Source: Collinsella sp. (GTDB lineage Bacteria; Actinomycetota; Coriobacteriia; Coriobacteriales; Coriobacteriaceae). Taken from it: 64,000 nt of DNA. The stretch's first letter is position 1, and each line of letters starts with the position of its first letter. A program made the translations under genes and the position numbers. The stretch lies in NCBI GenBank assembly GCA_019419525.1, contig DXZU01000010.1:1-64000 (forward strand), given 5' to 3'. The notes beneath the pieces were generated by a model that saw nothing but the letters and a program-made list of their open reading frames with translations, was not told the origin of the DNA and made no database searches. This document shows, piece after piece, positions 18,558-27,361 of the stretch.

Positions 18558-19808
18558 TTACTGGCGCTGCTTGGGCTCGGTGACGATGGCTCGGACGATG
18601 CGGGGGCGATCGGTAAGGTCATGGACGATACGCACGTCCGAAAGGCCTGCCTGGCGACAGAGCTCGGCCGCGGCATCGAGGGTACCCTCGTAGAGCTCGC
18701 AGGCAAACAGGCCGCCGGCGCGCAGCATGTAAGGCGCCGCGTTGAGCAGGCGGCGGAAGATATCGAGGCCGTCGGCGCCGCCCTCGAGCGCCAGGTCGGG
18801 CTCAAAGTCCTTGACCTCGTGCGGCAGCGAGCGCATGACGTCGGTCGGGATGTAAGGTGGGTTGGAGACGAGCACATCAAAGGTGCCCCACTCTTCGCGG
18901 GGAATGGAACTCACCAGGTTGGTGAGGCTAAAGGCAACCTCATCTGCCGTGAGGCCGAGGGTGTCGCGGTTTTTGGTGGCCAGATCGATGGCGCGCGACT
19001 CGATATCGGTGGCGGTGCAGGTAACGTGGCCGCGGCGCTCCCAGGCAAGGGAGAGCGAAATGCAGCCCGTGCCGCAGCCGACCTCGAGAACGCGGGCAGT
19101 GCAGGGCTCGGCTGGGGCAGGCGCAGCGGTATCCTGAGCTAAAGCCGTCTCCTGGTCGGCACCCTCGATGGCGACGCCGTATTCGTCGAGCTCGGACTCG
19201 GCGGCTTCCGCGGCTTCGGCTTCTGCTGCCTGCGCGGCGGCTTCCTCGGCCTCGCGATCGGCCAGTTCCTCGGCATAGGCACGGCTGCCCAGTACGTCGC
19301 CGCCTAGCGCCGCCTCATCGGCAGCCGTCAGATTAGCGGCACGGCGCTCGGCAGTCGCCCGTTCGTCTGCCAGCGCGGCCTCGGCCTTGCGTGCCTCCTC
19401 GACCTCATCGTTCCAAGGCAGCTCAACACGCTGACGGGCAGCAGCCTCGGGGCTCAGCACCTCGGCATCCAGATAATTGAGGACTTCCTCGACGAGCATC
19501 TCGGTTTCGGGGCGCGGAATGAGCACACCGGGAGCGCACGCGACGTCAATCATGCGAAACTGCGTGCTGCCGGTGATGTACTGCAGCGGCTCGCCTTTGG
19601 CGCGACGAACGACGGCCGCGTGCATGGTCTCGAGCTGGGCCGAGTTAAGCGTCTCGTCCATGCGCATATACAAGTCGATGCGCGCCAGGCCCGTGGCCGC
19701 GCACAGCAGCCACTCGGCAGAAAGACGGGGATGCTCCTCGCCGCGCTCGACCAGGTACTCCTTGGTCCACTCGAGACAACGCTTGATGGTCCAGATCTCG
19801 TTTGCCAT
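18558..19808 (-). CDS. prmC: Peptide chain release factor N5-glutamine methyltransferase with internal insertion
   Basis: Methylates the glutamine of the GGQ motif in release factors RF1 and RF2, using SAM. The N-terminal helical domain (residues 1-110, with LIPRPETEML) and the methyltransferase domain (VLEVGCGTGCI at 240-250; NPPY at 316-319) are intact. Between them lies an Ala/Glu-rich, probably helical and partly disordered insertion, about residues 114-236, where usual PrmC has only 10-20 residues. The start ATG at 19808 has GAGGGGAGGG upstream; the longer frame to 19883 is unlikely. Its substrate gene, prfA, lies upstream on the same strand. Confidence 0.93.
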   Translation of the reverse strand: MANEIWTIKRCLEWTKEYLVERGEEHPRLSAEWLLCAATGLARIDLYMRMDETLNSAQLETMHAAVVRRAKGEPLQYITGSTQFRMIDVACAPGVLIPRPETEMLVEEVLNYLDAEVLSPEAAARQRVELPWNDEVEEARKAEAALADERATAERRAANLTAADEAALGGDVLGSRAYAEELADREAEEAAAQAAEAEAAEAAESELDEYGVAIEGADQETALAQDTAAPAPAEPCTARVLEVGCGTGCISLSLAWERRGHVTCTATDIESRAIDLATKNRDTLGLTADEVAFSLTNLVSSIPREEWGTFDVLVSNPPYIPTDVMRSLPHEVKDFEPDLALEGGADGLDIFRRLLNAAPYMLRAGGLFACELYEGTLDAAAELCRQAGLSDVRIVHDLTDRPRIVRAIVTEPKQRQ

Positions 19809-20220
19809 GGGGCCCTCCCCTCTTAAGCGCCGGGCGGCGCGCGAATGTCGGAGCAGATTGTAAGCGAGGCCAGCGCCTGGCAAGGGACGATTGAAGGCGA
19901 TTATCGAGAATCAGCCCAGAATTTTGCTTGGAGCCCACCTGAAGTGTTCATTCGTCGACGTCTAAATCTGCATCCGTCAAGCTTTTGGCAAGGTTGCCCC
20001 AAAACTGACCAATATCTAACCAAACGCTTGCCACATCGCTTGACGCGCGACGCGTCAAAAATCGCCCCGCGATTTCTTGGACGTTTTTTCGAGCAATATT
20101 TTCAATTGCAGATGCATGCCGTTAATTACTTTAAGCAGGTAAGCAGCTCAAAGGCCATCAAAACCGATTGAATAACATCTCAAAGCAATGTCCCCAATGA
20201 CTCCCTACGGATCATTTGAC
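19809..20220. other. Upstream region of prmC with no recognisable gene
   Basis: About 400 bases, more AT-rich than the surroundings, with no coding sequence I can support. It contains a perfect palindrome TTGACGCG-CGA-CGCGTCAA at 20040-20058, immediately followed by AAATCGC-CCC-GCGATTT, and a minus-strand TACAAT at 19857-19862 that could be the prmC -10 box. The CCCCAATGACT motif at 20193 marks the edge of the following repeat element. Confidence 0.5.
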
Positions 20221-20230
20221 AACCAAGGAA

Positions 20231-20398
20231 ACGCCGATGTTTTGGCAATGCCAGCGAGCGACGTCCAGAGCGAACAAGTTGGCATGAAAAAGGCAAGGCA
20301 TAGACCTTCTGGTCATGCCTTGCCTTTTGAATGACAAATTGTCGCTCTGGGCGGCGCGCAGCGTCGAGCCGTTACGCGGTTTGGCAAAACCGCGTAAC
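20231..20398 (-). repeat. Structured 3'-end element, copy 2
   Basis: It begins, on the minus strand, three bases after the prfA TAG stop. The first hairpin is at 20371-20398 (GTTACGCGGTTT with its complement, loop GGCA on the plus strand). Next comes a long stem with CCAGAGCG (20265-20272) and CGCTCTGG (20343-20350) enclosing an inner hairpin at 20288-20328 (AAGGCAAGGCAT with ATGCCTTGCCTT), which ends in a T run on the minus strand. The tail is CGATGTTTTGGCAA. It is very similar to copy 3. Confidence 0.8.
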
Positions 20399-20401
20399 CT
20401 A

Positions 20402-21469
20402 CTAAACGGCCTGTGCCAGCTTCTCGGCACGCTCGGCGGCGGCGAGCGCCTCGATGACGGTGCCGAGCTGGTCGCCCAGGAGGACGCCATTGTAGGTGGA
20501 GTTGAAACCGATGCGGTGATCGGTCACGCGGTCCTGGGGCTGGTTGTAGGTACGGATCTTCTCGGAACGGTTGCCGTGGCCGATCTGGCTCTGGCGCTCA
20601 GCACCGAGCTCTGCCTGCTGCTTCTCGAGCTCCATCTCGTACAGACGGGCGCGCAGCATCTGCATGCAGACTTCGCGGTTCTGGATCTGGGAGCGCTGTT
20701 CCTGCGACTGCACCACGGTGTTGGTGGGCAGGTGGGTGATGCGCACGGCGGAGTAGGTGGTGTTAACGCACTGACCGCCAGGGCCGGAGGCACAGTAGGT
20801 ATCGATGCGCAGGTCGGACTGGTTGATCTGGACGTCGATCTCCTCGGCTTCGGGAAGTACGGCGACGGTCGCCGTGGAGGTCTGGATACGGCCCTGGGAC
20901 TCGGTCTTGGGAACGCGCTGGACGCGGTGCACGCCGGACTCGAACTTCATGACGGAGTAGACGCGGTCGCCCTCGACCTTGAACTCGATGGACTTAAAGC
21001 CGCCGGCCTCGCTGGGACTGGAGTCGAGCACGGTGGTCTTCCAGCCGCGCGACTCGCAGAAGCGCTGATACATCTTGTACAGATCGCCGGCAAAGATGGC
21101 CGCCTCGTCGCCACCAGCGGCGGAGCGAATCTCGACGATGGTGTTCTTGTCGTCGTTGGGGTCGCTCGGGATGAGCATGTACTTAATGTCTTCCTCGAGC
21201 TGGGGAAGCTTGGCCTCGTTTTCGGAGATGTCCATCTGGAGCATCTCCTTCTCATCGGCATCGGTAGTATCGTGGAGCATTTCCTTGGCAGCCTCGATGT
21301 CATCGAGCGCGCCGATGTACTCGCGCGAGGCAGCGATGAGGTCGGACTGGTGCGCGTACTCCTTGTTGAGACGCGTGAACTCCTTGATATCGGAGGCGAC
21401 GGCCGGGTCGGAAAGCTTTTTCTCGAGTTCCTCGTAGGCCTTGATAATCTTTTCGAGCTTGTCGCGCAT
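20402..21469 (-). CDS. prfA: Peptide chain release factor 1
   Basis: Recognises UAA and UAG stop codons and triggers peptide release. The GGQ motif (ASGPGGQCVNTTYSAVRITHLPTN) is present; the residue after it is cysteine instead of the more usual histidine or serine. The RF1-type region VQRVPKTESQGRIQTS is also clear. Length 355 aa is normal. AAGGAG precedes the ATG. A structured RNA-like element begins right after the stop codon, which is itself a UAG. Confidence 0.96.
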   Translation of the reverse strand: MRDKLEKIIKAYEELEKKLSDPAVASDIKEFTRLNKEYAHQSDLIAASREYIGALDDIEAAKEMLHDTTDADEKEMLQMDISENEAKLPQLEEDIKYMLIPSDPNDDKNTIVEIRSAAGGDEAAIFAGDLYKMYQRFCESRGWKTTVLDSSPSEAGGFKSIEFKVEGDRVYSVMKFESGVHRVQRVPKTESQGRIQTSTATVAVLPEAEEIDVQINQSDLRIDTYCASGPGGQCVNTTYSAVRITHLPTNTVVQSQEQRSQIQNREVCMQMLRARLYEMELEKQQAELGAERQSQIGHGNRSEKIRTYNQPQDRVTDHRIGFNSTYNGVLLGDQLGTVIEALAAAERAEKLAQAV

Positions 21470-21665
21470 GGCGGGACTCCTTTATATGCGTGAAGGTGAA
21501 AATCGGCAGAGCTGATGGGGCGCACGGCGCCACTGCGGGGGTAAGCCCGGCTAGAACATGTCGATCTTCAGATACATGCGCATCCCTTCGCGTATGGGGT
21601 ACTTAGTTGCGGTCTAACCCATACATGATAGCGTGCGCAGGCAAACCTGCATACAACCCGCACGG

Positions 21666-21698
21666 AATCCGACAAAGGGAGAGTCCCTTTGTCGGATT
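21666..21698. repeat. GACAAAGGGA palindrome touching a stop codon (copy 1 of 6)
   Basis: Perfect 15-bp arms (AATCCGACAAAGGGA and its complement) around GAG. The right arm ends at 21698, and the TAG stop of the M20 peptidase on the minus strand begins at 21699. Related copies are at 28408, 33318, 34363, 45880 and 59225. Confidence 0.85.
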
Positions 21699-23114
21699 CT
21701 AGAGCGTATGGAGCAGGGCGATGAGGAAGCGAACACCCTGGAGGTAGGCGCGGCGGGTGATGCGCTCGTTGGTGCCGTGGACGCCGCGGTCGCACTCGTC
21801 ATCGTCGACCACAAACGCCGAAAAACGAATGCATTCGGAGCAAATGTGCTGGTAGTTGGCAGCGTCGGTCGCGCCGATCACGGTCGAGGGGACAATCGCC
21901 AACGGCTCGGATGATCCGTTTTCCTCCGTCCCCTTTGGATCGCAGAAATAGCGGGCGGCGATGGAGCGAACCGCCTCGAGGCCGGGACCACCGATGCGCG
22001 GGGACGGCGAGGGCTCGGAGCTGCCGGGGCCCAGCTCCACTTCGACACGACCGGCAAGGTCCGCCCCGGTAACCGCCTCACGGCAGCGCGCCACAACGTC
22101 GGCCACGCTCGTGCCCTCGAGCATGCGGAAGTTAATGTTGGCCCACATATCCTGCGGCATCACGTTGGCGCCGGCGCTGCCTCCCTCGATCTGCGTGGGC
22201 GCGCAGGTGGTCGTCACCAGCGGATAGAGCTTCTTGCTGGCGAGGCAATCGCGGACAATGGCGCCCCCGTTGGCGGCAATCTCATCCGCCGTGTAGAGCC
22301 CCAGCTCGACAAGCTGCGCGGCAAGCAGATCGGTCACGCGCGTCGGCCACTCGATATCGCAGATTGCGGCGATGGCACGGCTGAGCACCTCGAGCGACGT
22401 GCCGCCGTAGGGGTTAGACGAATGCCCGCCCGCGCTCTTCGTCTTGAGCACGATATCGGCATAGCCCTTTTCGGCCAGGTCGGCATGCATAAGCCAGCCC
22501 TCGCCCGCGCCGTACTCGGCAGCCGGAACGATGCGGTAGTCGCCCTCGTCGATCAGGAACTCGAGCTCAACACCGCGCTCCTCGAGCACGCGGCCGATAG
22601 CTCCAGCGCCGTACTGCGTGGTTTCCTCGTCCTGGCCAAAGGCGAGCAACAGCGAACGCTTGTGCTCCCAACCGTGCGCCAATGCATACTCAACCGCCTC
22701 GAGAATGCCTGCGACCTGATCCTTCATGTCGATAGCGCCGCGGCCCCAAATGTAGGTGTCGTCCACGTGCCCGCTAAAGGGGGCGTGCGTCCAGTCGGCC
22801 TCGGTACCCGGCACCACGGGGACCACGTCCATGTGGCCCATGAGCATAACGGGATTGAGAGCAGGGTCGGAGCCGACAAGCGTCACCAACAGCGAGTGGT
22901 CGATAAGCTCGACCTCGCCCGCCGCAAACACGCGCGGCCAGGCCTGCTGCATATAGGCGCGCAGGTCGTCGAAGGGCTGCCAGTCCACCGCCTCGGCATC
23001 CATGCTCGAAATGGTCGGAAACGACAGCACGCGGCCCAAGCGCTCGCACGCGCTGACCTCGTCTATATCGGCAAAATCGTCCTCATGCGCAAAGAAGCGC
23101 CAAACCTCGGCCAT
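21699..23114 (-). CDS. M20 family metallopeptidase
   Basis: Di-zinc exopeptidase or deacylase of the M20/ArgE-DapE-CPG2 type. Visible are the metal motif MGHMDVVPV, the bridging aspartate in WGRGAIDMKD, the catalytic DEET and the C-terminal histidine in DDECDRGVHGTNE. A dimerisation domain with AGGHSSNPYGG lies in the middle. The long carboxypeptidase S / PM20D1-like architecture suggests cleavage of peptides or N-acyl amino acids; the substrate is unknown. It is cytoplasmic (no signal peptide). It stands alone downstream of the amino-acid ABC transporter genes. Confidence 0.9.
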   Translation of the reverse strand: MAEVWRFFAHEDDFADIDEVSACERLGRVLSFPTISSMDAEAVDWQPFDDLRAYMQQAWPRVFAAGEVELIDHSLLVTLVGSDPALNPVMLMGHMDVVPVVPGTEADWTHAPFSGHVDDTYIWGRGAIDMKDQVAGILEAVEYALAHGWEHKRSLLLAFGQDEETTQYGAGAIGRVLEERGVELEFLIDEGDYRIVPAAEYGAGEGWLMHADLAEKGYADIVLKTKSAGGHSSNPYGGTSLEVLSRAIAAICDIEWPTRVTDLLAAQLVELGLYTADEIAANGGAIVRDCLASKKLYPLVTTTCAPTQIEGGSAGANVMPQDMWANINFRMLEGTSVADVVARCREAVTGADLAGRVEVELGPGSSEPSPSPRIGGPGLEAVRSIAARYFCDPKGTEENGSSEPLAIVPSTVIGATDAANYQHICSECIRFSAFVVDDDECDRGVHGTNERITRRAYLQGVRFLIALLHTL

Positions 23115-23140
23115 GACATCCTTTCGATTGTGACGACAAA

Positions 23141-23162
23141 GGCCGCCCCACGGGAGCGGCCC
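23141..23162 (-). terminator. Rho-independent terminator of the amino-acid ABC operon
   Basis: GGCCGC and GCGGCC arms around a 10-base loop, followed on the minus strand by TTTGT. It lies between the ABC ATPase gene and the M20 peptidase gene. Confidence 0.75.
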
Positions 23163-23186
23163 TGCAACGTAAGCGTTTGCGGTCGG

Positions 23187-23972
23187 TTATTTGTCCTCGA
23201 GATAGCGAGAGAGGAACTCACGAGTGCGCTGGTGTTTGGGGTTGCCGAAGAGCTCGGCCGGCGCGGCATCCTCGAGCACCACGCCCTTGTCCATAAAGAC
23301 CACGCGGTCGGACACCGTGCGGGCAAAGGCCATCTCGTGCGTGACGACGACCATGGTCATGCCGTCGGCGGCGAGCTTGCGCATGACCTCGAGCACCTCG
23401 CCCACGATCTCGGGGTCGAGCGCGGAGGTCGGCTCGTCGAACAGCATGATCTGCGGATTCATACATAGGGTACGAGCGATGGCCACGCGCTGTTTTTGAC
23501 CACCGGACAGGCGGCCAACGGCGGCGTGCGCGAACTTTTCGAGTCCCACGCTCGTCAGATGCTCCATCGCGACCTTCTCGGCCTCGGCCTTGCTCATCTT
23601 TTTGAGCGTGACGGGCGCGAGCGTGCAGTTGTCGAGCACATCCATGTTGTTGAACAGGTTAAAGCCCTGGAACACCATGCCGATGTCCTCGCGCAATTTG
23701 TTGATGTTGCAGCGCTCGGCCGTGAGGTCCTGGCCGTGGAACCAGATGTGGCCCGCGTCCGGGGTCTCGAGCAGGTTGAGGCAGCGCAGGAAGGTCGATT
23801 TGCCCGAGCCCGAGGCGCCGATGATGGTGACAACCTCACCGGAATTGACGGACAGGTCGATGCCCTTGAGTACCTCGAGTGAGCCAAAGCTCTTGCGCAG
23901 GCCCTCGACGCGGATAAGCGGCTCTTGGTTTTGCACGGCTGCCGCAGTGCCGGTAGTGGCGGTATCTGCCAT
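23187..23972 (-). CDS. Polar amino acid ABC transporter, ATP-binding protein
   Basis: ATPase of a GlnQ/HisP-type importer. It shows Walker A GASGSGKST, the Q-loop region MVFQGFNLFNN, signature LSGGQKQRVAIAR, Walker B IMLFDEPTSALD and the switch histidine in VVVTHEMAF. The ATG at 23972 is preceded by GAGGAGA. The N-terminal 20 residues are an Ala/Thr-rich extension. It is the third gene in the order binding protein - permease - ATPase. Confidence 0.95.
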   Translation of the reverse strand: MADTATTGTAAAVQNQEPLIRVEGLRKSFGSLEVLKGIDLSVNSGEVVTIIGASGSGKSTFLRCLNLLETPDAGHIWFHGQDLTAERCNINKLREDIGMVFQGFNLFNNMDVLDNCTLAPVTLKKMSKAEAEKVAMEHLTSVGLEKFAHAAVGRLSGGQKQRVAIARTLCMNPQIMLFDEPTSALDPEIVGEVLEVMRKLAADGMTMVVVTHEMAFARTVSDRVVFMDKGVVLEDAAPAELFGNPKHQRTREFLSRYLEDK

Positions 23973-23994
23973 GATGATTCTCCTCGTCTTGAGC

Positions 23995-25143
23995 CTAGTT
24001 GGAGCTGGGCAGCGTGGCAGGGGCCTCGGCACCGAGTTTTTTGCCAAAGGCTTCGAGCAGGCGGCTCGCCACGAGCGTCAGGATCAGGTAGACCACGAGC
24101 GCCACGCAGTAGACCTCCATCTGGCGGTAGTACACGCCGGCGACCGTGGTAGTAGCGTACATGAGGTCGAACACGCCGATGACCGAGAGCACCGACGAAT
24201 CCTTGATGTTGATGATGAGCTCGTTGGTGAGCGCCGGGATCGCGTTTTTAATACCCTGGGGGAACACGACCTTGCGCATAGCCTGCCACTGCGACAGGCC
24301 CAGCGAGCGCGCTGCCTCGGCCTGGCCGGGATCGATGGACTCGATGCCGCCGCGCAGGACCTCCATCATGTAGGCGGTGGAGTTGAGCGAGATGGTGACG
24401 AGGCCGGCGGTGAAGGTACTCCAGACCTGGTTGGCCTGGGCGGTCTCGAAGCCCATGCCGCGCAGAACGGTAAAGCCCGCGTAATAGATGAGCAGGCCCT
24501 GGACCATCATGGGCGTGCCGCGCACGACGGTGGAATAGACGGTCGCAAAGCCTCGGCCAATGCTCTTAAAGAAGCGCACCAGGTCGTTGTCGACGCGATC
24601 GAAGGTCTGGGTGCGCAAGAACACAAAGAGCAGCGCCAAGAAGAAGGCGATAACGGTGCCGAAGGTGGCAAGCGCGATGGTGATCTCGATACCGCGGATA
24701 AAGAAGTCGCCGCTCTTGTAGGTCATGTAGACCAAGCTCGACAGAAAGTCGCTGGGATTGGAGTCCGAGACAATGCTCACCTGCACCAGGTCGACAAACG
24801 ACATGACGCAGCGGTCGATAAAGAAGATCGCCGCGATGGCAACCACGACATAGCTGCCCAGGCGCGCGCCGCGACGGCAACGCTCGGATGCGAACGGCGA
24901 CGTTTCGCGATAGTCGTTCCAGTGCATAAGCTTGGTGACGAGCGCTGCCACCGATACGACGATCCAGGCCCACAGAATCGCCCAGAGACAATCCTGGGAC
25001 ACGCCCGTGGGCGCCAAGAAGCTCAGCGGCGTTGGGTTGCGCTGGCTAAACGCCAGACCGAGCGCCGCGATAGCGCTCGTGCCCAGATACACATAACGGT
25101 GGTCGGCCTTGATAAAGGAGGCCAGACGATTGATAGCTTTCAT
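23995..25143 (-). CDS. Polar amino acid ABC transporter, permease
   Basis: HisM/GlnP-type membrane subunit. The cytoplasmic coupling loop EAARSLGLSQWQAMRKVVFPQ near residue 285 contacts the ATPase. Before the conserved permease domain (about residues 145-370) there is an N-terminal region with three hydrophobic segments, making the protein (382 aa) longer than the usual 220-250 aa. The extra membrane part is an odd feature. One permease gene only, so it probably works as a homodimer. Confidence 0.92.
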   Translation of the reverse strand: MKAINRLASFIKADHRYVYLGTSAIAALGLAFSQRNPTPLSFLAPTGVSQDCLWAILWAWIVVSVAALVTKLMHWNDYRETSPFASERCRRGARLGSYVVVAIAAIFFIDRCVMSFVDLVQVSIVSDSNPSDFLSSLVYMTYKSGDFFIRGIEITIALATFGTVIAFFLALLFVFLRTQTFDRVDNDLVRFFKSIGRGFATVYSTVVRGTPMMVQGLLIYYAGFTVLRGMGFETAQANQVWSTFTAGLVTISLNSTAYMMEVLRGGIESIDPGQAEAARSLGLSQWQAMRKVVFPQGIKNAIPALTNELIINIKDSSVLSVIGVFDLMYATTTVAGVYYRQMEVYCVALVVYLILTLVASRLLEAFGKKLGAEAPATLPSSN

Positions 25144-25152
25144 GCTGCCTCC

Positions 25153-26079
25153 CTATGCCGGCTGACGGTCGAGGCACGCGTCCCACATCTGGTCGCGCTC
25201 CTCCTGGCTGATGCCCTTGAGCGTCTTATCGATAAGTTTGAGCAGCTTGTCCGAGCCCTTGCGGCAGCCGACGTTTGTCGTAACCTCCTGCTTAAAGCCC
25301 TCGCCCTCCGCAAAGCGAATGGGCACGATGCCCGGGTTTTGGGCCATATAGCCCTTCTCGTTTTCGGTGTTGTAGGTCACGGCGTCACAAGTGCCCTGCA
25401 GCAGGTTCGAGAACACCGTGGGTACCGAATCGACCGGATTTTTGTGGACGACGCCCGGAATCTCGTCGATGACGGTGTCGAGCATCGTGTCCTTTTGGCC
25501 GAGCACCGTGGCGCCGCTAAAGTCGCTGAGCTTGGTCGCGTTTTGGTAGGGCGAGCCCTCTTTTACGAACAGGCCAAAATAGCCGATAAAATACGGCTTG
25601 GAAAAGCCGACGGACTCCTCGCGCTCGGGCGTGGCGCTCATGCCGGCGATGATGAGGTCGATCTGGCCGTTGTTAAGCGAATCGATAAGGCCCGAGAAGC
25701 TCTGCTTGACGGCAACAGGCTCGCCGCCGAGGGCTTTGCAGACGATCTTGGCGATCTGCACGTCGTAGCCGTCGGCATAGGCGCCCTGCACGTTGTCGAT
25801 GGGAATGGTGAACTCGCTGGCCTCGGAAACCTGCCAGTTGTACGGGGCGTAGGCCGCCTCCATGCCAATGCGGATCTTATCCTTGCCGATAACGGAATCG
25901 GACAGGTCATCGCGACCGCCGCCCGTCGTGGGCTGGACCACCTTGAGTGTGGACGGACGCTGGCAGCCGGCAAGCGCGCCGGCGACAACGGTTGCGCTCG
26001 CAGCGAGGGCGCTACCCAAGAAGATGCGACGACTGCACACCGGCTGTGGATGCGCGTCGCGTTGATGGGGAGAATGCAT
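25153..26079 (-). CDS. Polar amino acid ABC transporter, substrate-binding lipoprotein
   Basis: Extracytoplasmic binding protein of the SBP_bac_3 family (IRIGMEAAYAPYNWQ, YDVQIAKIVCKALG, GLIDSLNNGQIDLIIAGMSATPER). The signal peptide has a twin arginine (SRRIFLG) and ends in a lipobox LAGC at about residue 39, so it is probably lipid-anchored and possibly Tat-exported. The ATG at 26079 has GGAAGG upstream; the longer frame to 26151 is unlikely. Ligand is likely a polar amino acid or cystine, not determinable here. Confidence 0.92.
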   Translation of the reverse strand: MHSPHQRDAHPQPVCSRRIFLGSALAASATVVAGALAGCQRPSTLKVVQPTTGGGRDDLSDSVIGKDKIRIGMEAAYAPYNWQVSEASEFTIPIDNVQGAYADGYDVQIAKIVCKALGGEPVAVKQSFSGLIDSLNNGQIDLIIAGMSATPEREESVGFSKPYFIGYFGLFVKEGSPYQNATKLSDFSGATVLGQKDTMLDTVIDEIPGVVHKNPVDSVPTVFSNLLQGTCDAVTYNTENEKGYMAQNPGIVPIRFAEGEGFKQEVTTNVGCRKGSDKLLKLIDKTLKGISQEERDQMWDACLDRQPA

Positions 26080-26186
26080 AATCTGCCTTCCCTGTTGAAT
26101 CGTATGCTGACGACTTAACAGGATATACGCCAGCGACCAGCAGCGCAGCACAAGCTCGAAAAATTAATAGACACACGGTAGTCATT

Positions 26187-26358
26187 GGGAGCGTCGATGT
26201 TTTGGCAATGCCAGCGGGCGCCACCCAGAGCGAACAAGTTAGCATGAAAAAGGCAAGGCATAGACCTTCTGGTCATGCCTTGCCTTTTGAATGACAAATT
26301 GTCGCTCTGGGTGGCGCGCAGCGTCGACCGGTCCGTCGTTCGTTAGAACGGCGGAACC
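26187..26358 (-). repeat. Structured 3'-end element, copy 3
   Basis: Nearly identical to copy 2 through the inner hairpin (AAGGCAAGGCAT with its complement) and the stem CCCAGAGCG/CGCTCTGGG. The first hairpin on the minus strand differs: CCGTCGTTC with GAACGGCGG. It starts about two bases after the TAG stop of the aldose epimerase gene. A TAGTCATTGGG motif lies at the far edge. Confidence 0.8.
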
Positions 26359-26359
26359 T

Positions 26360-27253
26360 CTAGAGCAGGGTAACGCTAAAGCTGCGAACGTCCGTCTCAC
26401 CCGGTGCCAAGGTAATGGTGTTGACCTTGTGCTCAAAGACGTCGTCCTCGGTGTCCATGGTGGTGTGGCCGGTCCAGGGCTCGAGCGCCACAAACGGGGC
26501 GTCGTTGGCGGCAGACCACGCGCCGATGTACTTAAAGCCCTCAAAGTCGATCTTGACGCCGTGGCCCGACTTGCGGCCGCGCAGCGTGAGCGTGGAACCC
26601 GGGACATCGGTGAACATGATGGCATCGTTATCGAAGCTGCGGTGCGTGATGGGCAGCACGTCCGAGTTATCGGGAGCCTTGTAGCTGCCCTCGAACGTCA
26701 TAAGACCGTCGGGCGTGATGATGGGGGCCTCGTTAGTCCAAGCCTCGGTAAACGCCAGCTCATAATCCTCGAATGCCTCGTCCTCGGCACCGGGGGCGGG
26801 CACGTTAAATGCGGGGTGGCCGCCCACCGAGAACGGCAGGTCCACGTCGCCGGCATTGGTGACGGCAAAGGTCTGGGTAAGCGTGGCGTCACCAGTCAGG
26901 GCATAGGTCATGTTGAGCTTAAAGTGGAAGGGGAACGCCTTGAGCGACTCGGGCGTGTCAGTGATCTCGTACGTTACCGAGGAGCCGTCCTCCGAAACCT
27001 CGACCAGCTTGTGCTCGACGATGCGCGCGAGTCCGTGGCGCGGCATCTCGCAGGTGCCGGCCGCAGATGTCGCCGTGTTGTTGCGCAGCGATCCCACGAT
27101 GGGGAACAGGATAGGCGCATGCTTGCCCCAAAAGGCGGGATCGCCCTGCCACAGATACTCGTTGCCGTTGAGAGCAAGGCTCGTGAGCTGGGCACCCATG
27201 GAATCGATGGCCGCGGTAAGGCCGCCGCGCTTGATGGTAGTGACGGTAGACAT
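26360..27253 (-). CDS. Aldose 1-epimerase family protein
   Basis: Galactose-mutarotase-fold protein (LacX-like subgroup) that interconverts anomers of sugars or sugar phosphates. Seen are GGLTAAIDSMGAQLTSL, the NGNEYLWQGD region, the active-site stretch MPRHGLAR, and FSVGGHPAFNVP with the conserved histidine; a glutamate in ALEPWTGHT probably acts as base. The start at 27253 has GGAGGAAG. It appears monocistronic, so the physiological sugar cannot be inferred from neighbours. Confidence 0.88.
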   Translation of the reverse strand: MSTVTTIKRGGLTAAIDSMGAQLTSLALNGNEYLWQGDPAFWGKHAPILFPIVGSLRNNTATSAAGTCEMPRHGLARIVEHKLVEVSEDGSSVTYEITDTPESLKAFPFHFKLNMTYALTGDATLTQTFAVTNAGDVDLPFSVGGHPAFNVPAPGAEDEAFEDYELAFTEAWTNEAPIITPDGLMTFEGSYKAPDNSDVLPITHRSFDNDAIMFTDVPGSTLTLRGRKSGHGVKIDFEGFKYIGAWSAANDAPFVALEPWTGHTTMDTEDDVFEHKVNTITLAPGETDVRSFSVTLL

Positions 27254-27361
27254 GCTACTTCCTCCAAAAGTAAACAATAGTGTCGAGGGCTATTGTCCCA
27301 CTCTTGGCGGCGGGACGGCAGGCGATTATTGAGTAGCCATAGCGGAATGAGTGGCGAGCGC

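Noticed and set aside
19845..20171. 108-codon plus-strand frame upstream of prmC
   Set aside because: No recognisable motif, odd composition and no clear ribosome-binding site; the region looks like non-coding sequence.
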